Below the pieces are notes generated by a model. That model saw only the letters and a list, made by a program, of their open reading frames with translations. It was not told the origin of the DNA and did no database searches. A stretch of 32,587 nt of DNA from Bacteroidales bacterium (GTDB taxonomy: Bacteria; Bacteroidota; Bacteroidia; Bacteroidales; VadinHA17): positions 1-32,587 of the forward strand of contig JALOMO010000035.1 of the NCBI GenBank assembly GCA_025455395.1, in the 5' to 3' direction. The position numbers and the translations under genes were made by a program. How positions within the stretch are numbered: position 1 is the first letter of the stretch; every line of letters begins with the position of its first letter. Positions 15,436 through 23,098 of this stretch are shown in pieces.

Positions 15436-15639
15436 TCAGCCGCCACTCATCAGGTAAATAACCTGAACATCATCACCATCACTGATTCTCTCTTCATCAT
15501 AACTGTCACGGCTGATGAGCCTGCCGTTTATCCTGACTATCCTGAGCCTGAAGGTATATCTCTTCAACTCCAGGAGGCCTGATACAGTGATGCTCTCACC
15601 ACTGATGGTCAGCGGCTCGTTGTTAAGTGTGATCTCCAT
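15436..15639 (-). CDS. ThiS/MoaD-like sulfur carrier protein
   Basis: 67 residues ending in the diagnostic Gly-Gly (YLMSGG) that is adenylated and thiocarboxylated. The beta-grasp pattern is clear: MEITLNNEPLTI, ..VSGLLELKRY, IVRINGRLISRDSY, ISDGDDVQVIYL. Such proteins donate sulfur for thiazole (ThiS) or for molybdopterin/tungstopterin (MoaD). The spelling is nearer ThiS, but there are no thiamine genes here and the divergent neighbour is a tungstopterin aldehyde oxidoreductase, which makes a pterin-cofactor role plausible. A well-formed promoter precedes it. The gap to the divergent gene is filled by repeats. Confidence 0.8.
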   Translation of the reverse strand: MEITLNNEPLTISGESITVSGLLELKRYTFRLRIVRINGRLISRDSYDEERISDGDDVQVIYLMSGG

Positions 15640-15671
15640 GAATGCTCTGCGCCTCGCCTGATTCTTGCTGG

Positions 15672-15700
15672 CAAATATACAGACTTCTGTCGTATTTCAA
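15672..15700 (-). promoter_or_regulatory. Promoter of the ThiS-like gene
   Basis: On the minus strand TTG (15700-15698), 18 bases, then TATATTTG (15679-15672): a near-ideal Bacteroidota promoter, 32 bases before the ATG at 15639. Confidence 0.65.
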
Positions 15701-15747
15701 TCTTCGTACATCGGCCTCCGGATATATGAGCTGCGCTCTTCAATCCG

Positions 15748-15916
15748 GAAGAGAGAAGAGAGAAGAGAGAAGAGAGAAGACCGAAGACCGAAGACCGAAG
15801 ACCGAAGAGAGAAGACAGAAGACAGAAGACCGAAGACGGAATCGATAATCGCAAATCGACCATAGGAAATCGACCATAGGAAATCGACAATCGCAAATCG
15901 AAAATCGCAAATCTCA
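15748..15916. repeat. Heptamer mosaic array, 24 units (GAAGANN then AATCGNN)
   Basis: Thirteen contiguous heptamers GAAGANN (15748-15838; last two bases GA x4, CC x4, GA, CA, CA, CC, CG), one extra G, then eleven heptamers from 15840 to 15916: AATCGNN units interleaved with two CATAGGA units. It fills most of the 385-base space between the divergent ThiS-like and aldehyde oxidoreductase genes. Reading frames across it give only low-complexity peptides. Confidence 0.93.
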
Positions 15917-15967
15917 ACTACTTGCTGCCGTTATGCAATCACATGCATATTGACTATTATCATTAGA

Positions 15968-15993
15968 TTGCGCATATTTATACATTACCTTTG
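15968..15993 (+). promoter_or_regulatory. Candidate promoter of the aldehyde:ferredoxin oxidoreductase gene
   Basis: TACCTTTG (15986-15993) fully matches TAnnTTTG; TTG (15968-15970) lies 15 bases upstream, shorter than usual. The ATG at 16025 follows 31 bases later. Confidence 0.5.
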
Positions 15994-16024
15994 CAATAGC
16001 ACCCGTAAAATAATCAGTATCAAC

Positions 16025-18178
16025 ATGGACATAAACGAGATCAAAGCAAAGCACAGGCTTCTGAAGAGATGGGAGTACAAATGGACTCCACTTAACAAAG
16101 GCTACACTGACAAGTCGCTCTATGTAAACGTCGGTACACTTGATATTAAGGAGAAGGATATACCGCTTGTCATGAAGGAGAAATTCATTGGCGGCAAAGG
16201 CTATGGTCTCCGCTATCTTTGGGATGCTACCACACCGGAGACAAAATGGAGTGACCCTGAGAATGAGATAGTGATTTCATCAGGTCCGATCGGAGGTATC
16301 ACTCAGTACTCCGGAACGGGGAAGTCGCTTGTTGTATCCATCTCACCGCAGACCGACTCTGTCATGGACAGCAACGTAGGAGGTTTCTTTGGCCCCTTCC
16401 TTAAGTTTTCGGGTTTTGATGCGCTGGAGTTACAGGGCAAGTCTGCAAGTGATGTAATCATATTCATTAACGGTGTTGATCACTATGTCGAGATCTTCGA
16501 AGCTCCGGCAGAGGCCCTCGACAGCCATATACTGGCCGAACAGCTCACGGAGATGTTTGCTGACAATGATTCTGACAAAAAGAATATAGGAGTAGTATCG
16601 ACAGGTGCCGCTGCCGAGCATTCACTCATAGGGATGCTCAATTTCAGCTTCTATGACCCTAAGCGGAAAAAGGTAAGGCTGAAGCAGGCCGGGCGCGGGG
16701 GTATAGGAACGGTCTTCCGCGACAAGAAGATAAAGGCTATGGTATGCAAGATCCCGGGAGTGAAGGGTAACCTTAATAACGTGGTTGACCTGGAGGCTAT
16801 CATGGAACGCGGGCGACGCTTCAACCGCGAGATGCGCGAACTGGATGACAAGCAGTGCCGCATGCGTAAGGTGGGTACTGCACACCTCATGGAGGTGATG
16901 GATGACCATGACCTCTTGCCAACGCATAACTACAAATTCGGTTCACATAAAGACTCGCCAAAAATCGACTCGGCTGTATGGACCTCCTTCTTTACTCAGG
17001 GTATTCCTGATGGATGCTGGATAGGATGTAACATGGCGTGTTCCAAGGCTGTTGATGACTTTGTTCTCAGCACAGGCCCGTATAAGGGACAGTCTGTCAT
17101 GGTCGACGGGCCGGAATATGAAAATGCAGCAGGGCTTGGATCAAACGGCGGATTCTTCGATCCGCGGTATATTATTGAGGCTAACTTCTATTGTGACACC
17201 TATGGTATATGTACAATCACCTGGGGCACATGCCTGGCCTTTATCATGGAGTGCTATGAGAATGGCATCCTCAATAAGGAGCGTACAGGCGGTCTTGAGC
17301 TCACCTTCGGAAATATACCTCCTGCACTGGAACTGCTGCACCAGGTGGCACGAGGTGAGGGATTCGGTAAGATAGCCGGTCAGGGAGTGCGCCGTATGAA
17401 AAAGATATTCGCAGAGAAGGGCTGGGGTGACCCTGCATTCATGCAGGACATAGGAATGGAGAACAAGGGACTAGAGTATTCACAGTATATGTCCAAGGAG
17501 TCTCTGGCACAGCAGGGTGGTTATGCCCTCACCAACAAAGGGCCACAGCATGACGAGGCATGGCTGATCTTCATGGACATGGTAAACAATCATATCCCTA
17601 CTTTCGAGAACAAGGCTGAAGCGTTGCATTACTTCCCGATGTTCCGGACATGGTTCGGCCTGGTGGGACTGTGCAAACTGCCTTGGAACGATGTGGAGCC
17701 CGAGAACAACGCAGAGACCGATGAACCGGCCAAGGTGCCTGAACATGTTGATAACTACGTCACAATCTATAAGTCTGTCACCGGCCGCCCGTTTGACAAA
17801 CGTAGGCTTGTTGAAGACTCGGAACGGGTCTATAACTTCCAGAGAGTATTTAACATACGGCGTGGATATGGACGACGCAAGGATGATGACCAGCCATACC
17901 GGGCCTGCGGACCGGTGACAGTTGAGGAATATGAGTCAAGAGCAACAAGGTACGACAAGCAGCTGATGGATAAGATTGGCTTTGACCCTACAGGCAAGAG
18001 CACGGAAGAGAAGATGAAGGTGCTGCGCAAATACCGCGAAGCACAGTATGACAGCCTCCGTGATGCAGTCTATAAACGCCGCGGATGGAATAACAACGGC
18101 ATCCCCACCATTGAGCACCTGAAAAAGATAGGAATGGATTTTCCTGAGGTGATTGAGGTTGTGAAGGACCTGCAATAA
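16025..18178 (+). CDS. Aldehyde:ferredoxin oxidoreductase (tungstopterin enzyme)
   Basis: 717 residues from ATG 16025; an earlier ATG (15950) would place the start across the promoter box and adds no family sequence. The enzyme interconverts aldehydes and carboxylic acids with ferredoxin, using a bis-pterin tungsten (or molybdenum) centre and a [4Fe-4S] cluster. N-terminal domain: FIGGKGYGLRYLWD, SSGPIGG.., YSGTGKSLVVSISPQTD, AGRGGIGTVFRDKKIKA. Cluster cysteines are probably Cys331, Cys335, Cys339 (CWIGCNMAC) and Cys550 (GLCKLPW). The first spacing is one residue longer than the CxxCxxxC of Pyrococcus AOR. The tail beyond about 600 is lengthy and charged. The divergent ThiS/MoaD-like gene may serve its cofactor. 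Substrate unknown. Confidence 0.92.
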   Translation: MDINEIKAKHRLLKRWEYKWTPLNKGYTDKSLYVNVGTLDIKEKDIPLVMKEKFIGGKGYGLRYLWDATTPETKWSDPENEIVISSGPIGGITQYSGTGKSLVVSISPQTDSVMDSNVGGFFGPFLKFSGFDALELQGKSASDVIIFINGVDHYVEIFEAPAEALDSHILAEQLTEMFADNDSDKKNIGVVSTGAAAEHSLIGMLNFSFYDPKRKKVRLKQAGRGGIGTVFRDKKIKAMVCKIPGVKGNLNNVVDLEAIMERGRRFNREMRELDDKQCRMRKVGTAHLMEVMDDHDLLPTHNYKFGSHKDSPKIDSAVWTSFFTQGIPDGCWIGCNMACSKAVDDFVLSTGPYKGQSVMVDGPEYENAAGLGSNGGFFDPRYIIEANFYCDTYGICTITWGTCLAFIMECYENGILNKERTGGLELTFGNIPPALELLHQVARGEGFGKIAGQGVRRMKKIFAEKGWGDPAFMQDIGMENKGLEYSQYMSKESLAQQGGYALTNKGPQHDEAWLIFMDMVNNHIPTFENKAEALHYFPMFRTWFGLVGLCKLPWNDVEPENNAETDEPAKVPEHVDNYVTIYKSVTGRPFDKRRLVEDSERVYNFQRVFNIRRGYGRRKDDDQPYRACGPVTVEEYESRATRYDKQLMDKIGFDPTGKSTEEKMKVLRKYREAQYDSLRDAVYKRRGWNNNGIPTIEHLKKIGMDFPEVIEVVKDLQ

Positions 18179-18187
18179 TATATTTAT

Positions 18188-18313
18188 GTAACGACGCCCA
18201 ATTTGGGCGTCGCTGCATTTTTATATCATTTGGCGTAACGACGGCCAAATTGGCCGTCGCTACATTTTTATATCATATGGCGTAACGACGACCAAATTGG
18301 CCGTCGCTATGCC
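18188..18313. repeat. Three REP palindromes in a 47-base tandem array
   Basis: Units start at 18188, 18235 and 18282 (exact 47-base period; the third is cut after about 32 bases). Each opens with GTAACGACG and holds a stem of two 10-base arms around one base. Units 1 and 2 are perfect stems; position 10/20 changes from C-G to G-C, a compensatory swap. Unit 3 has one mismatch that becomes G-T on the minus strand. The array fills the space between the aldehyde oxidoreductase stop and the transposase stop. Confidence 0.92.
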
Positions 18314-18780
18314 TGTCTACTGGATGGATTGTCTCTGATGTATTGTCTGATTCGGGATAACTGGTGGTTGTTTCTGATTACAATATCATGATATCGGGCC
18401 TGCCAGGTCAGGGGAAGGTTCTTCTTTGTTGTATTTATTGTGCAGATCCGCTTGAACTGATTTATAATCAATCCGAGATTGTATGATACATGGTCATTGT
18501 TCTTATCAGATTCTATAATGATAATACCATGTAGATGATCAGGCATAATCACAAATTCGTCGAGTCTGATGCCGGGAAAATGAAAGGGTATTTCCAACCA
18601 GTATTTATTCACTAATACACCCGTATCAGATAAGACTACGCTGCCATGGACGATATCACCAAGGTAACTGTACTTATTTTTTGTATTTATCGTAACAAAG
18701 TATTTCCCTGGTGATGAATAATCATATCCCTTGAGGCGACGGGTTACTCTTTTATATTTGTTTTTATATAATAAGATCAT
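18307..18780 (-). CDS. REP-associated tyrosine transposase (RAYT, IS200-like Y1 fold)
   Basis: 157 residues from the ATG at 18780; a longer reading to 18834 adds only a hydrophobic stretch not seen in the family. The HUH motif is PDHLHG (His82, His84) after DEFVIMP, and the probable catalytic tyrosine is Tyr147 in IRQYIRDNP. Other family marks are RRLKGYDYSSPGKYFVTI, LGDIVHG, YWLEIPFHFPGI and WQARYHDIVIRN. RAYTs bind and cut REP palindromes and are thought to spread them. Here the stop codon TAG is formed at the edge of the third REP unit, directly linking enzyme and target. Length is near the lower limit of the family but no part of the core is missing. AT-rich compared with its neighbours, consistent with acquisition. 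Confidence 0.92.
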   Translation of the reverse strand: MILLYKNKYKRVTRRLKGYDYSSPGKYFVTINTKNKYSYLGDIVHGSVVLSDTGVLVNKYWLEIPFHFPGIRLDEFVIMPDHLHGIIIIESDKNNDHVSYNLGLIINQFKRICTINTTKKNLPLTWQARYHDIVIRNNHQLSRIRQYIRDNPSSRQA

Positions 18781-18852
18781 TGAAAAAAGAGCGAGACAGA
18801 AACAATTTACAAAAAAAAAGATCAAGTAAATCACAAAAAGTAATAAATTGAC

Positions 18853-20004
18853 ATGCGAAATATTAAGAAGACTATGAAGCTTGTTTATTCTGGTACTATC
18901 CTGCAGGTCGCACTGACAATCTGTTGTCAGACTATCATCTCGCAGACCCCTGCTGCCCCTGAGACGCTGCTGCCCGGATCAAAGGCTCCTGACTTCAGCC
19001 TGCCGGGTGTTGACGGCAAGAGCTATTCACTTAGCAGTTTTTCGGAAGCAAAAGCCCTTGTTATCATCTTCAGCTGCAACCATTGTCCTACGGCCCAGGC
19101 CTATGAGGGTCGCATCATTGACCTTGCGAATGATTACAGGCCGGCAGGTGTTGAGGTGGTGATGATCTCATCTAACTCAACAGCCGCTCTGAGCCTTGCT
19201 GAACTGGGCTATTCAGACATGGGTGACAGCTTTGACGATATGAAACAGCGTGCTGCCGATAAGAAGTTCTCCTTTCCCTATCTCTACGACGGAGACAGGC
19301 AGGAGGCTGCCCTTGCCTACGGCCCGGTGGCTACACCTCATTGCTTCGTCTTTGACAGCAACATGATACTGCAGTATACCGGCCGTATCGATGCCAGCGA
19401 GAAGCCGGGGACGGGATCGGGAGAGGATATCAGGAAGGCTATTGATGAGGTTCTTGCCGGCAGAGAGGTCACAACACCTGTCACCAAGGTCTTTGGATGC
19501 TCAATCAAGTGGTCATGGAAAGACGAATACACGAAAAAGCTGAATCAGGAATGGGCTGAGCAGCTTGTCACACTTGAGATGGTTGATGCCGCCTTCATCA
19601 GGGAGCTCATTGCCAATAAAAGTGATAAAGTAAGGATGATAAACATCTGGGCTACATGGTGCGGCCCCTGCCTCATGGAGATGCCAGATATGGTAATAAC
19701 AGACCGTATGTACCGTCAACGTGCTTTTGAACTGATAACAATCAGTGCAGACAAGCCCGAGAAGATGAGTGCAGTGCTGAGTGTCCTTAGAGAGAACCAG
19801 GCTTCAAACCAGAACTATATATTCAACAAGGACGAGGTCTTTGAGCTCATCGAAGCTGTTGATAAAGAGTGGAGGGGAGCACTCCCTTATACCATGATCA
19901 TCGAACCGGGAGGAAAGGTCATATACAGGAAACAGGATACCATTAACCCTCTTGAGATCAGAAAGCTGATAGTAGACAGCAGCTACCTTGGAAGATACTA
20001 CTAG
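18853..20004 (+). CDS. Secreted protein with two thioredoxin-like domains
   Basis: 383 residues with an N-terminal hydrophobic signal (about 8-30, ending ..IISQT). Domain 1 (about 36-195) is AhpC/TSA-redoxin-like: PGSKAPDFSLPGVDG, then a CxxC at Cys75-Cys78 (SCNHCP), with a GVATPH-type cis-proline loop (here PVATPHCFVFD). Domain 2 (about 215-380) is TlpA-like: NIWATWCGPCLMEMP with Cys270-Cys273, and LPYTMIIEPGG as the cis-proline region. Both domains keep two redox cysteines, so it may relay electrons between two folds. Probable location is the periplasm or outer envelope. It is divergent from the transposase and convergent with the coiled-coil gene. Confidence 0.85.
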   Translation: MRNIKKTMKLVYSGTILQVALTICCQTIISQTPAAPETLLPGSKAPDFSLPGVDGKSYSLSSFSEAKALVIIFSCNHCPTAQAYEGRIIDLANDYRPAGVEVVMISSNSTAALSLAELGYSDMGDSFDDMKQRAADKKFSFPYLYDGDRQEAALAYGPVATPHCFVFDSNMILQYTGRIDASEKPGTGSGEDIRKAIDEVLAGREVTTPVTKVFGCSIKWSWKDEYTKKLNQEWAEQLVTLEMVDAAFIRELIANKSDKVRMINIWATWCGPCLMEMPDMVITDRMYRQRAFELITISADKPEKMSAVLSVLRENQASNQNYIFNKDEVFELIEAVDKEWRGALPYTMIIEPGGKVIYRKQDTINPLEIRKLIVDSSYLGRYY

Positions 20005-20008
20005 TTTA

Positions 20009-20329
20009 TCAGGTTGCTAATGGTGGCTTTTTTGGCCTGGCAGGGCGACGTTTGGTACGCGCAATAGCCTCTGTTTCAAGCTTGGTAATCCTCTGTTTCA
20101 GCTCGTTCTCATCAGCCTCCAGCTTCTCTATTTTATGTTTCAGAGCTGTCTTGTCTGACTCAAGTGAACCTATTATCTGCCTCAGTGAATTGTTATTATC
20201 TTCAAGCTCTGCACACCTCTTGCATTTCATTGCTTTTCTTGCATAATAACCTATCAGGAACCCCAGGGCTGCTGCTCCGAGCAGTGCTATGATAATGAAT
20301 GCCAGGTCGGCTGTAAAACGTTCTGCCAT
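20009..20329 (-). CDS. Small single-span membrane protein with coiled coil
   Basis: 106 residues. One membrane span at about 9-29 (LAFIIIALLGAAALGFLIGYY), then a KCKRC dicysteine, a coiled coil of heptads (about 42-92, LEDNNNSLRQIIGSLESDKTAL...) and a basic proline-rich end (RRPARPKKPP). No family is recognised. It starts six bases after the stop of the OmpA-like gene, so the two form an operon and may work together at the inner membrane. Confidence 0.7.
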   Translation of the reverse strand: MAERFTADLAFIIIALLGAAALGFLIGYYARKAMKCKRCAELEDNNNSLRQIIGSLESDKTALKHKIEKLEADENELKQRITKLETEAIARTKRRPARPKKPPLAT

Positions 20330-20335
20330 AACTTT

Positions 20336-20872
20336 TTATATTTTTGGATGAATTTCTGTTCTCCTGTTCTTCTCCCTGCCTTCGGGAGTATTGTTGTCGG
20401 CGGCAGGCTCGGCTGTGCCTTTTGCCATGATCTCTATCTGTTCTCCGCTGATACCTGAGGTGAGGATAAGCCAGTTTTTGACAAATCTTGCCCGCAGTTC
20501 GCTGAGCATCATGTTGTAATGATCGGGCCCTGCATTATCTGCATAACCTGTAATCACTATTCTTGCATCAGGGTAATTGTCAAGATACAGCTTCAGCTTT
20601 TCAACATAGGAGGGAGCTAATGCACTCATATCTGCTGATGCCCGGGCAGTCTCAAAATAGATCTTCTGGGTCCCGGAACCGGTCACGTATGCTTTTGCCT
20701 CTTCAGCTGCTGCAATGAGTGCAAAGTGATGGGCATTTGCCTTCTCGGCTATCGCTGCAGGATTCGGAGAGTTGCGACAGTCACACATGGTCCTGCAAAC
20801 AAACCAGTATGATGCACCTGCGATCCAGAGGGCCAGAAGAAGTGAAAAAAACAAAATCAGACTTTTCATCAT
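20336..20872 (-). CDS. OmpA-family peptidoglycan-binding protein with N-terminal membrane anchor
   Basis: 178 residues. The N-terminus is a membrane anchor or uncleaved signal (LILFFSLLLALWIAGASYWFV, about 5-25), followed by a small cysteine-rich patch (CRTMCDC). The OmpA-like fold spans about 68-178: IYFETARASADMS, LDNYPDARIVITGYADNAG, the NMMLSELRARFVKNWL helix, and NTPEGREKNRRTEI, which carries the arginines that contact the diaminopimelate of peptidoglycan. The anchor and short length fit a wall-binding inner-membrane or lipoprotein-like partner rather than a barrel porin. It is first in an operon with the coiled-coil membrane protein. Confidence 0.85.
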   Translation of the reverse strand: MMKSLILFFSLLLALWIAGASYWFVCRTMCDCRNSPNPAAIAEKANAHHFALIAAAEEAKAYVTGSGTQKIYFETARASADMSALAPSYVEKLKLYLDNYPDARIVITGYADNAGPDHYNMMLSELRARFVKNWLILTSGISGEQIEIMAKGTAEPAADNNTPEGREKNRRTEIHPKI

Positions 20873-21056
20873 ATTGTAATTTTGATTTTAATGGTACGAT
20901 GCAACCACACATAATTGCATATAATCGTTACCTGTGTTTGTGATTAAATGCAATCATGAAGGTTTCATAACTCTATGATCTTTAATTCAGGATCAAATAA
21001 AGTTATGGCAAATAACAATACAAGTCAAATATTTTTACACTTCAGGAGCGGGAATG

Positions 21057-22907
21057 CTATCTTCTGAAACTTAGCATTGTCACCACGCCATCCATTGAGG
21101 TACAGACTACTCTCCCCGGCCCTGCCGGAGTAACCTGGTTAATAAGACATGACGAAATCCGATGTATCCACAACAGTTTTCCGTTGTCCCTGCTTACCGC
21201 ATAAATGATTCCTTTGTCTGTCGGTATGAAGACTATACCATTGCTCTCAGCTATCACTGCCGGCGCTATGTCATATCCTGTATTTACATCCGCCTTCCAT
21301 GATACCTTATCCTCTGAGCCGTCTGCCTTGACACCTATCAGGTTACCATCCATCGTCTTGGCGTAGACGAGACTGCTGTCAGTTGAGAGACCCATCGACT
21401 CTCTGACGGTCTGTTCTCCAAGGTCTGAGTGCCACAAGAGGGTTCCATTTGATACATCCAGGCATGCCATCTTCCTGTCAGGCGCCACGACAAAAACCCT
21501 TTCACCGGCAGCTACCGGGACACATGCTGCCGGCGACAGCATGCGGTTCGTATAACCGTTATACCACTCCCATGCAATATCCCCTGTTTCAGCATCAAGA
21601 GCATAGAGATGGTTACTCCAGGTGCCGAAGATGATCTTTCCTCTGTAGACCAGGGGTATCGTTTCGACGAATCCCTCTATCAGGGAGTTGCTCCATAATA
21701 CTTTACCGCTGTCAAGACTGAGGGCAAAGCATTTCCCTGATGAACCGGCAATAAATACCCTGTCACCTGTTATTGTAGGTGAGGCCACCACAGGCTGCCT
21801 GGTGTTAAAACTCCAGAGAACCTCACCGTTCCTTATATTCAGGGCATATACCATGCCGTCAGTGGCAGCCGTTATCACCTTTTTACCGTCGGTGGCAGGT
21901 GTGCTGTAAATCTTGGCTCCGGTGGCATGAATCCACCTCGTCTTTCCGTTTTTCAGGTCAAGAGCCTTAACCTCACCGCCGGTATTGGTTACTATCACCA
22001 CCCTCCTTGAGGTAGCTGCACCCGCCCCTATGTCACTCTTCTCCTGCACTCGCCAGGTCTCTTTCACTGCTGCATAGAGGCTGTTCATTGAATAGTCTGG
22101 GCGAGGATATGCTATTGTGTCTGAGCCGGCATCATATGCTGACAGTCTCAGGCTGACCCATGGCGGCATTGCCGTCACCAGCGGATGTCTTACCGAGGCA
22201 GTCAGCAGGGTGTCACCTGAAATTCTCATTATGTTGTACCCGCCAACAGTATCTCTGGCACGCAGGTTAGACCTGCCCATCAACGCAGGTATACCCTCGA
22301 AGTTCATCACCCTGTTCGAATGCCCGTGACCACAGAGGGCGAGCCTGATGTCTCTGCTCTTCAGCCTTCCGGTAAGCTCGTACCAGTTGTTGAGTCCATT
22401 GTCAAGCGGATAGTGGTTCACAGAAATAATTTTCAGCTCTTTATACTGAGGCAGGCTAAGCACCGAATCAAGCCATACGATGTTTTCTCTTGGAATTTGT
22501 CCCGGACCCATCCTCATGTTAGGCCCTGAGTTTGTTCCGATGATCAGATAACCGCCATGAGTGAAACAAAATGTCTCTGCACCGAAAATACGCCGGAAGC
22601 TGTTCGCCCCGCTTTCCGACCACTTTGTATCATGGTTTCCGGGTACGATATACCAGGGTTTGTTGAGCCCTTCAAGTATCTCCTTTACAAGTGTCAGCTC
22701 GGCATCAGAGCCAAACTCCGTGACATCTCCCGAGACAATGACAAAGTCAATCGTATCGATACCGTTAATATCGGTGACAGTTCGTCGCAGATCCTCATCC
22801 GCACCGGTGCCACCTATGTGTGTGTCAGTGACCAGTGCAAAACGCAGCTGGGCACTGGCTGAGGTATAAATGACAAACAGTATAAGAAAAACAATATACC
22901 TGTTCAT
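21057..22907 (-). CDS. Secreted metallophosphatase fused to a PQQ-type beta-propeller
   Basis: 616 residues from the ATG at 22907, which gives a clean signal peptide (MNRYIVFLILFVIYTSASAQ); the longer reading to 22991 would cross the promoter box. Residues about 21-260 are a calcineurin-like metallophosphatase: DTHIG (Asp28, His30), SGDVTEFG, PGNHDTKW, NHYPLD and GHGHSNR supply the two-metal site. After a linker, about 320-616 hold some seven PQQ-like repeats of the form ALDxxxGxxxW (DLKNGKTRW, NIRNGEVLW, SLDSGKVLW, DAETGDIAW, DVSNGTLLW, ..SRDNGKLLW), which should close as a propeller. Substrate unknown; the propeller may bind a ligand or the cell surface. Divergent from the penicillin acylase gene. 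Confidence 0.88.
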   Translation of the reverse strand: MNRYIVFLILFVIYTSASAQLRFALVTDTHIGGTGADEDLRRTVTDINGIDTIDFVIVSGDVTEFGSDAELTLVKEILEGLNKPWYIVPGNHDTKWSESGANSFRRIFGAETFCFTHGGYLIIGTNSGPNMRMGPGQIPRENIVWLDSVLSLPQYKELKIISVNHYPLDNGLNNWYELTGRLKSRDIRLALCGHGHSNRVMNFEGIPALMGRSNLRARDTVGGYNIMRISGDTLLTASVRHPLVTAMPPWVSLRLSAYDAGSDTIAYPRPDYSMNSLYAAVKETWRVQEKSDIGAGAATSRRVVIVTNTGGEVKALDLKNGKTRWIHATGAKIYSTPATDGKKVITAATDGMVYALNIRNGEVLWSFNTRQPVVASPTITGDRVFIAGSSGKCFALSLDSGKVLWSNSLIEGFVETIPLVYRGKIIFGTWSNHLYALDAETGDIAWEWYNGYTNRMLSPAACVPVAAGERVFVVAPDRKMACLDVSNGTLLWHSDLGEQTVRESMGLSTDSSLVYAKTMDGNLIGVKADGSEDKVSWKADVNTGYDIAPAVIAESNGIVFIPTDKGIIYAVSRDNGKLLWIHRISSCLINQVTPAGPGRVVCTSMDGVVTMLSFRR

Positions 22908-22958
22908 AATATCATTATTGTCAGTTGTTTTCCACTTTTTAAGCCTCCGGTAATCAAC

Positions 22959-22985
22959 CAAAGTTAATAAAAGAACAACATCAAA
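22959..22985 (-). promoter_or_regulatory. Candidate promoter of the metallophosphatase gene
   Basis: On the minus strand TTTG (22985-22982), 15 bases, then TAACTTTG (22966-22959), a full TAnnTTTG match 51 bases before the ATG at 22907. Confidence 0.5.
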
Positions 22986-23098
22986 GGCCAATCATTCTAC
23001 CATGCACCCATCTCAGACAGATTCTTCAAAAAATATCTGAAAACATAATTCCAGGTTGATAAAATCTCTTAACTTGTATAGTTTTCTTCCGGATTATT

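Noticed and set aside
15609-15917. Long open frames on both strands over 15609-15917
   Set aside because: They translate the heptamer array into low-complexity peptides (runs of EKREERRE type) and have no family resemblance.
15950-16024. Earlier start of the aldehyde oxidoreductase
   Set aside because: The extension crosses the TACCTTTG promoter box and lacks similarity to the family N-terminus.
18188-18313. Regular repeats that might be a CRISPR array
   Set aside because: The whole 47-base unit is repeated, with no unique spacers, only three copies and strong palindromes; it abuts a REP-type transposase.
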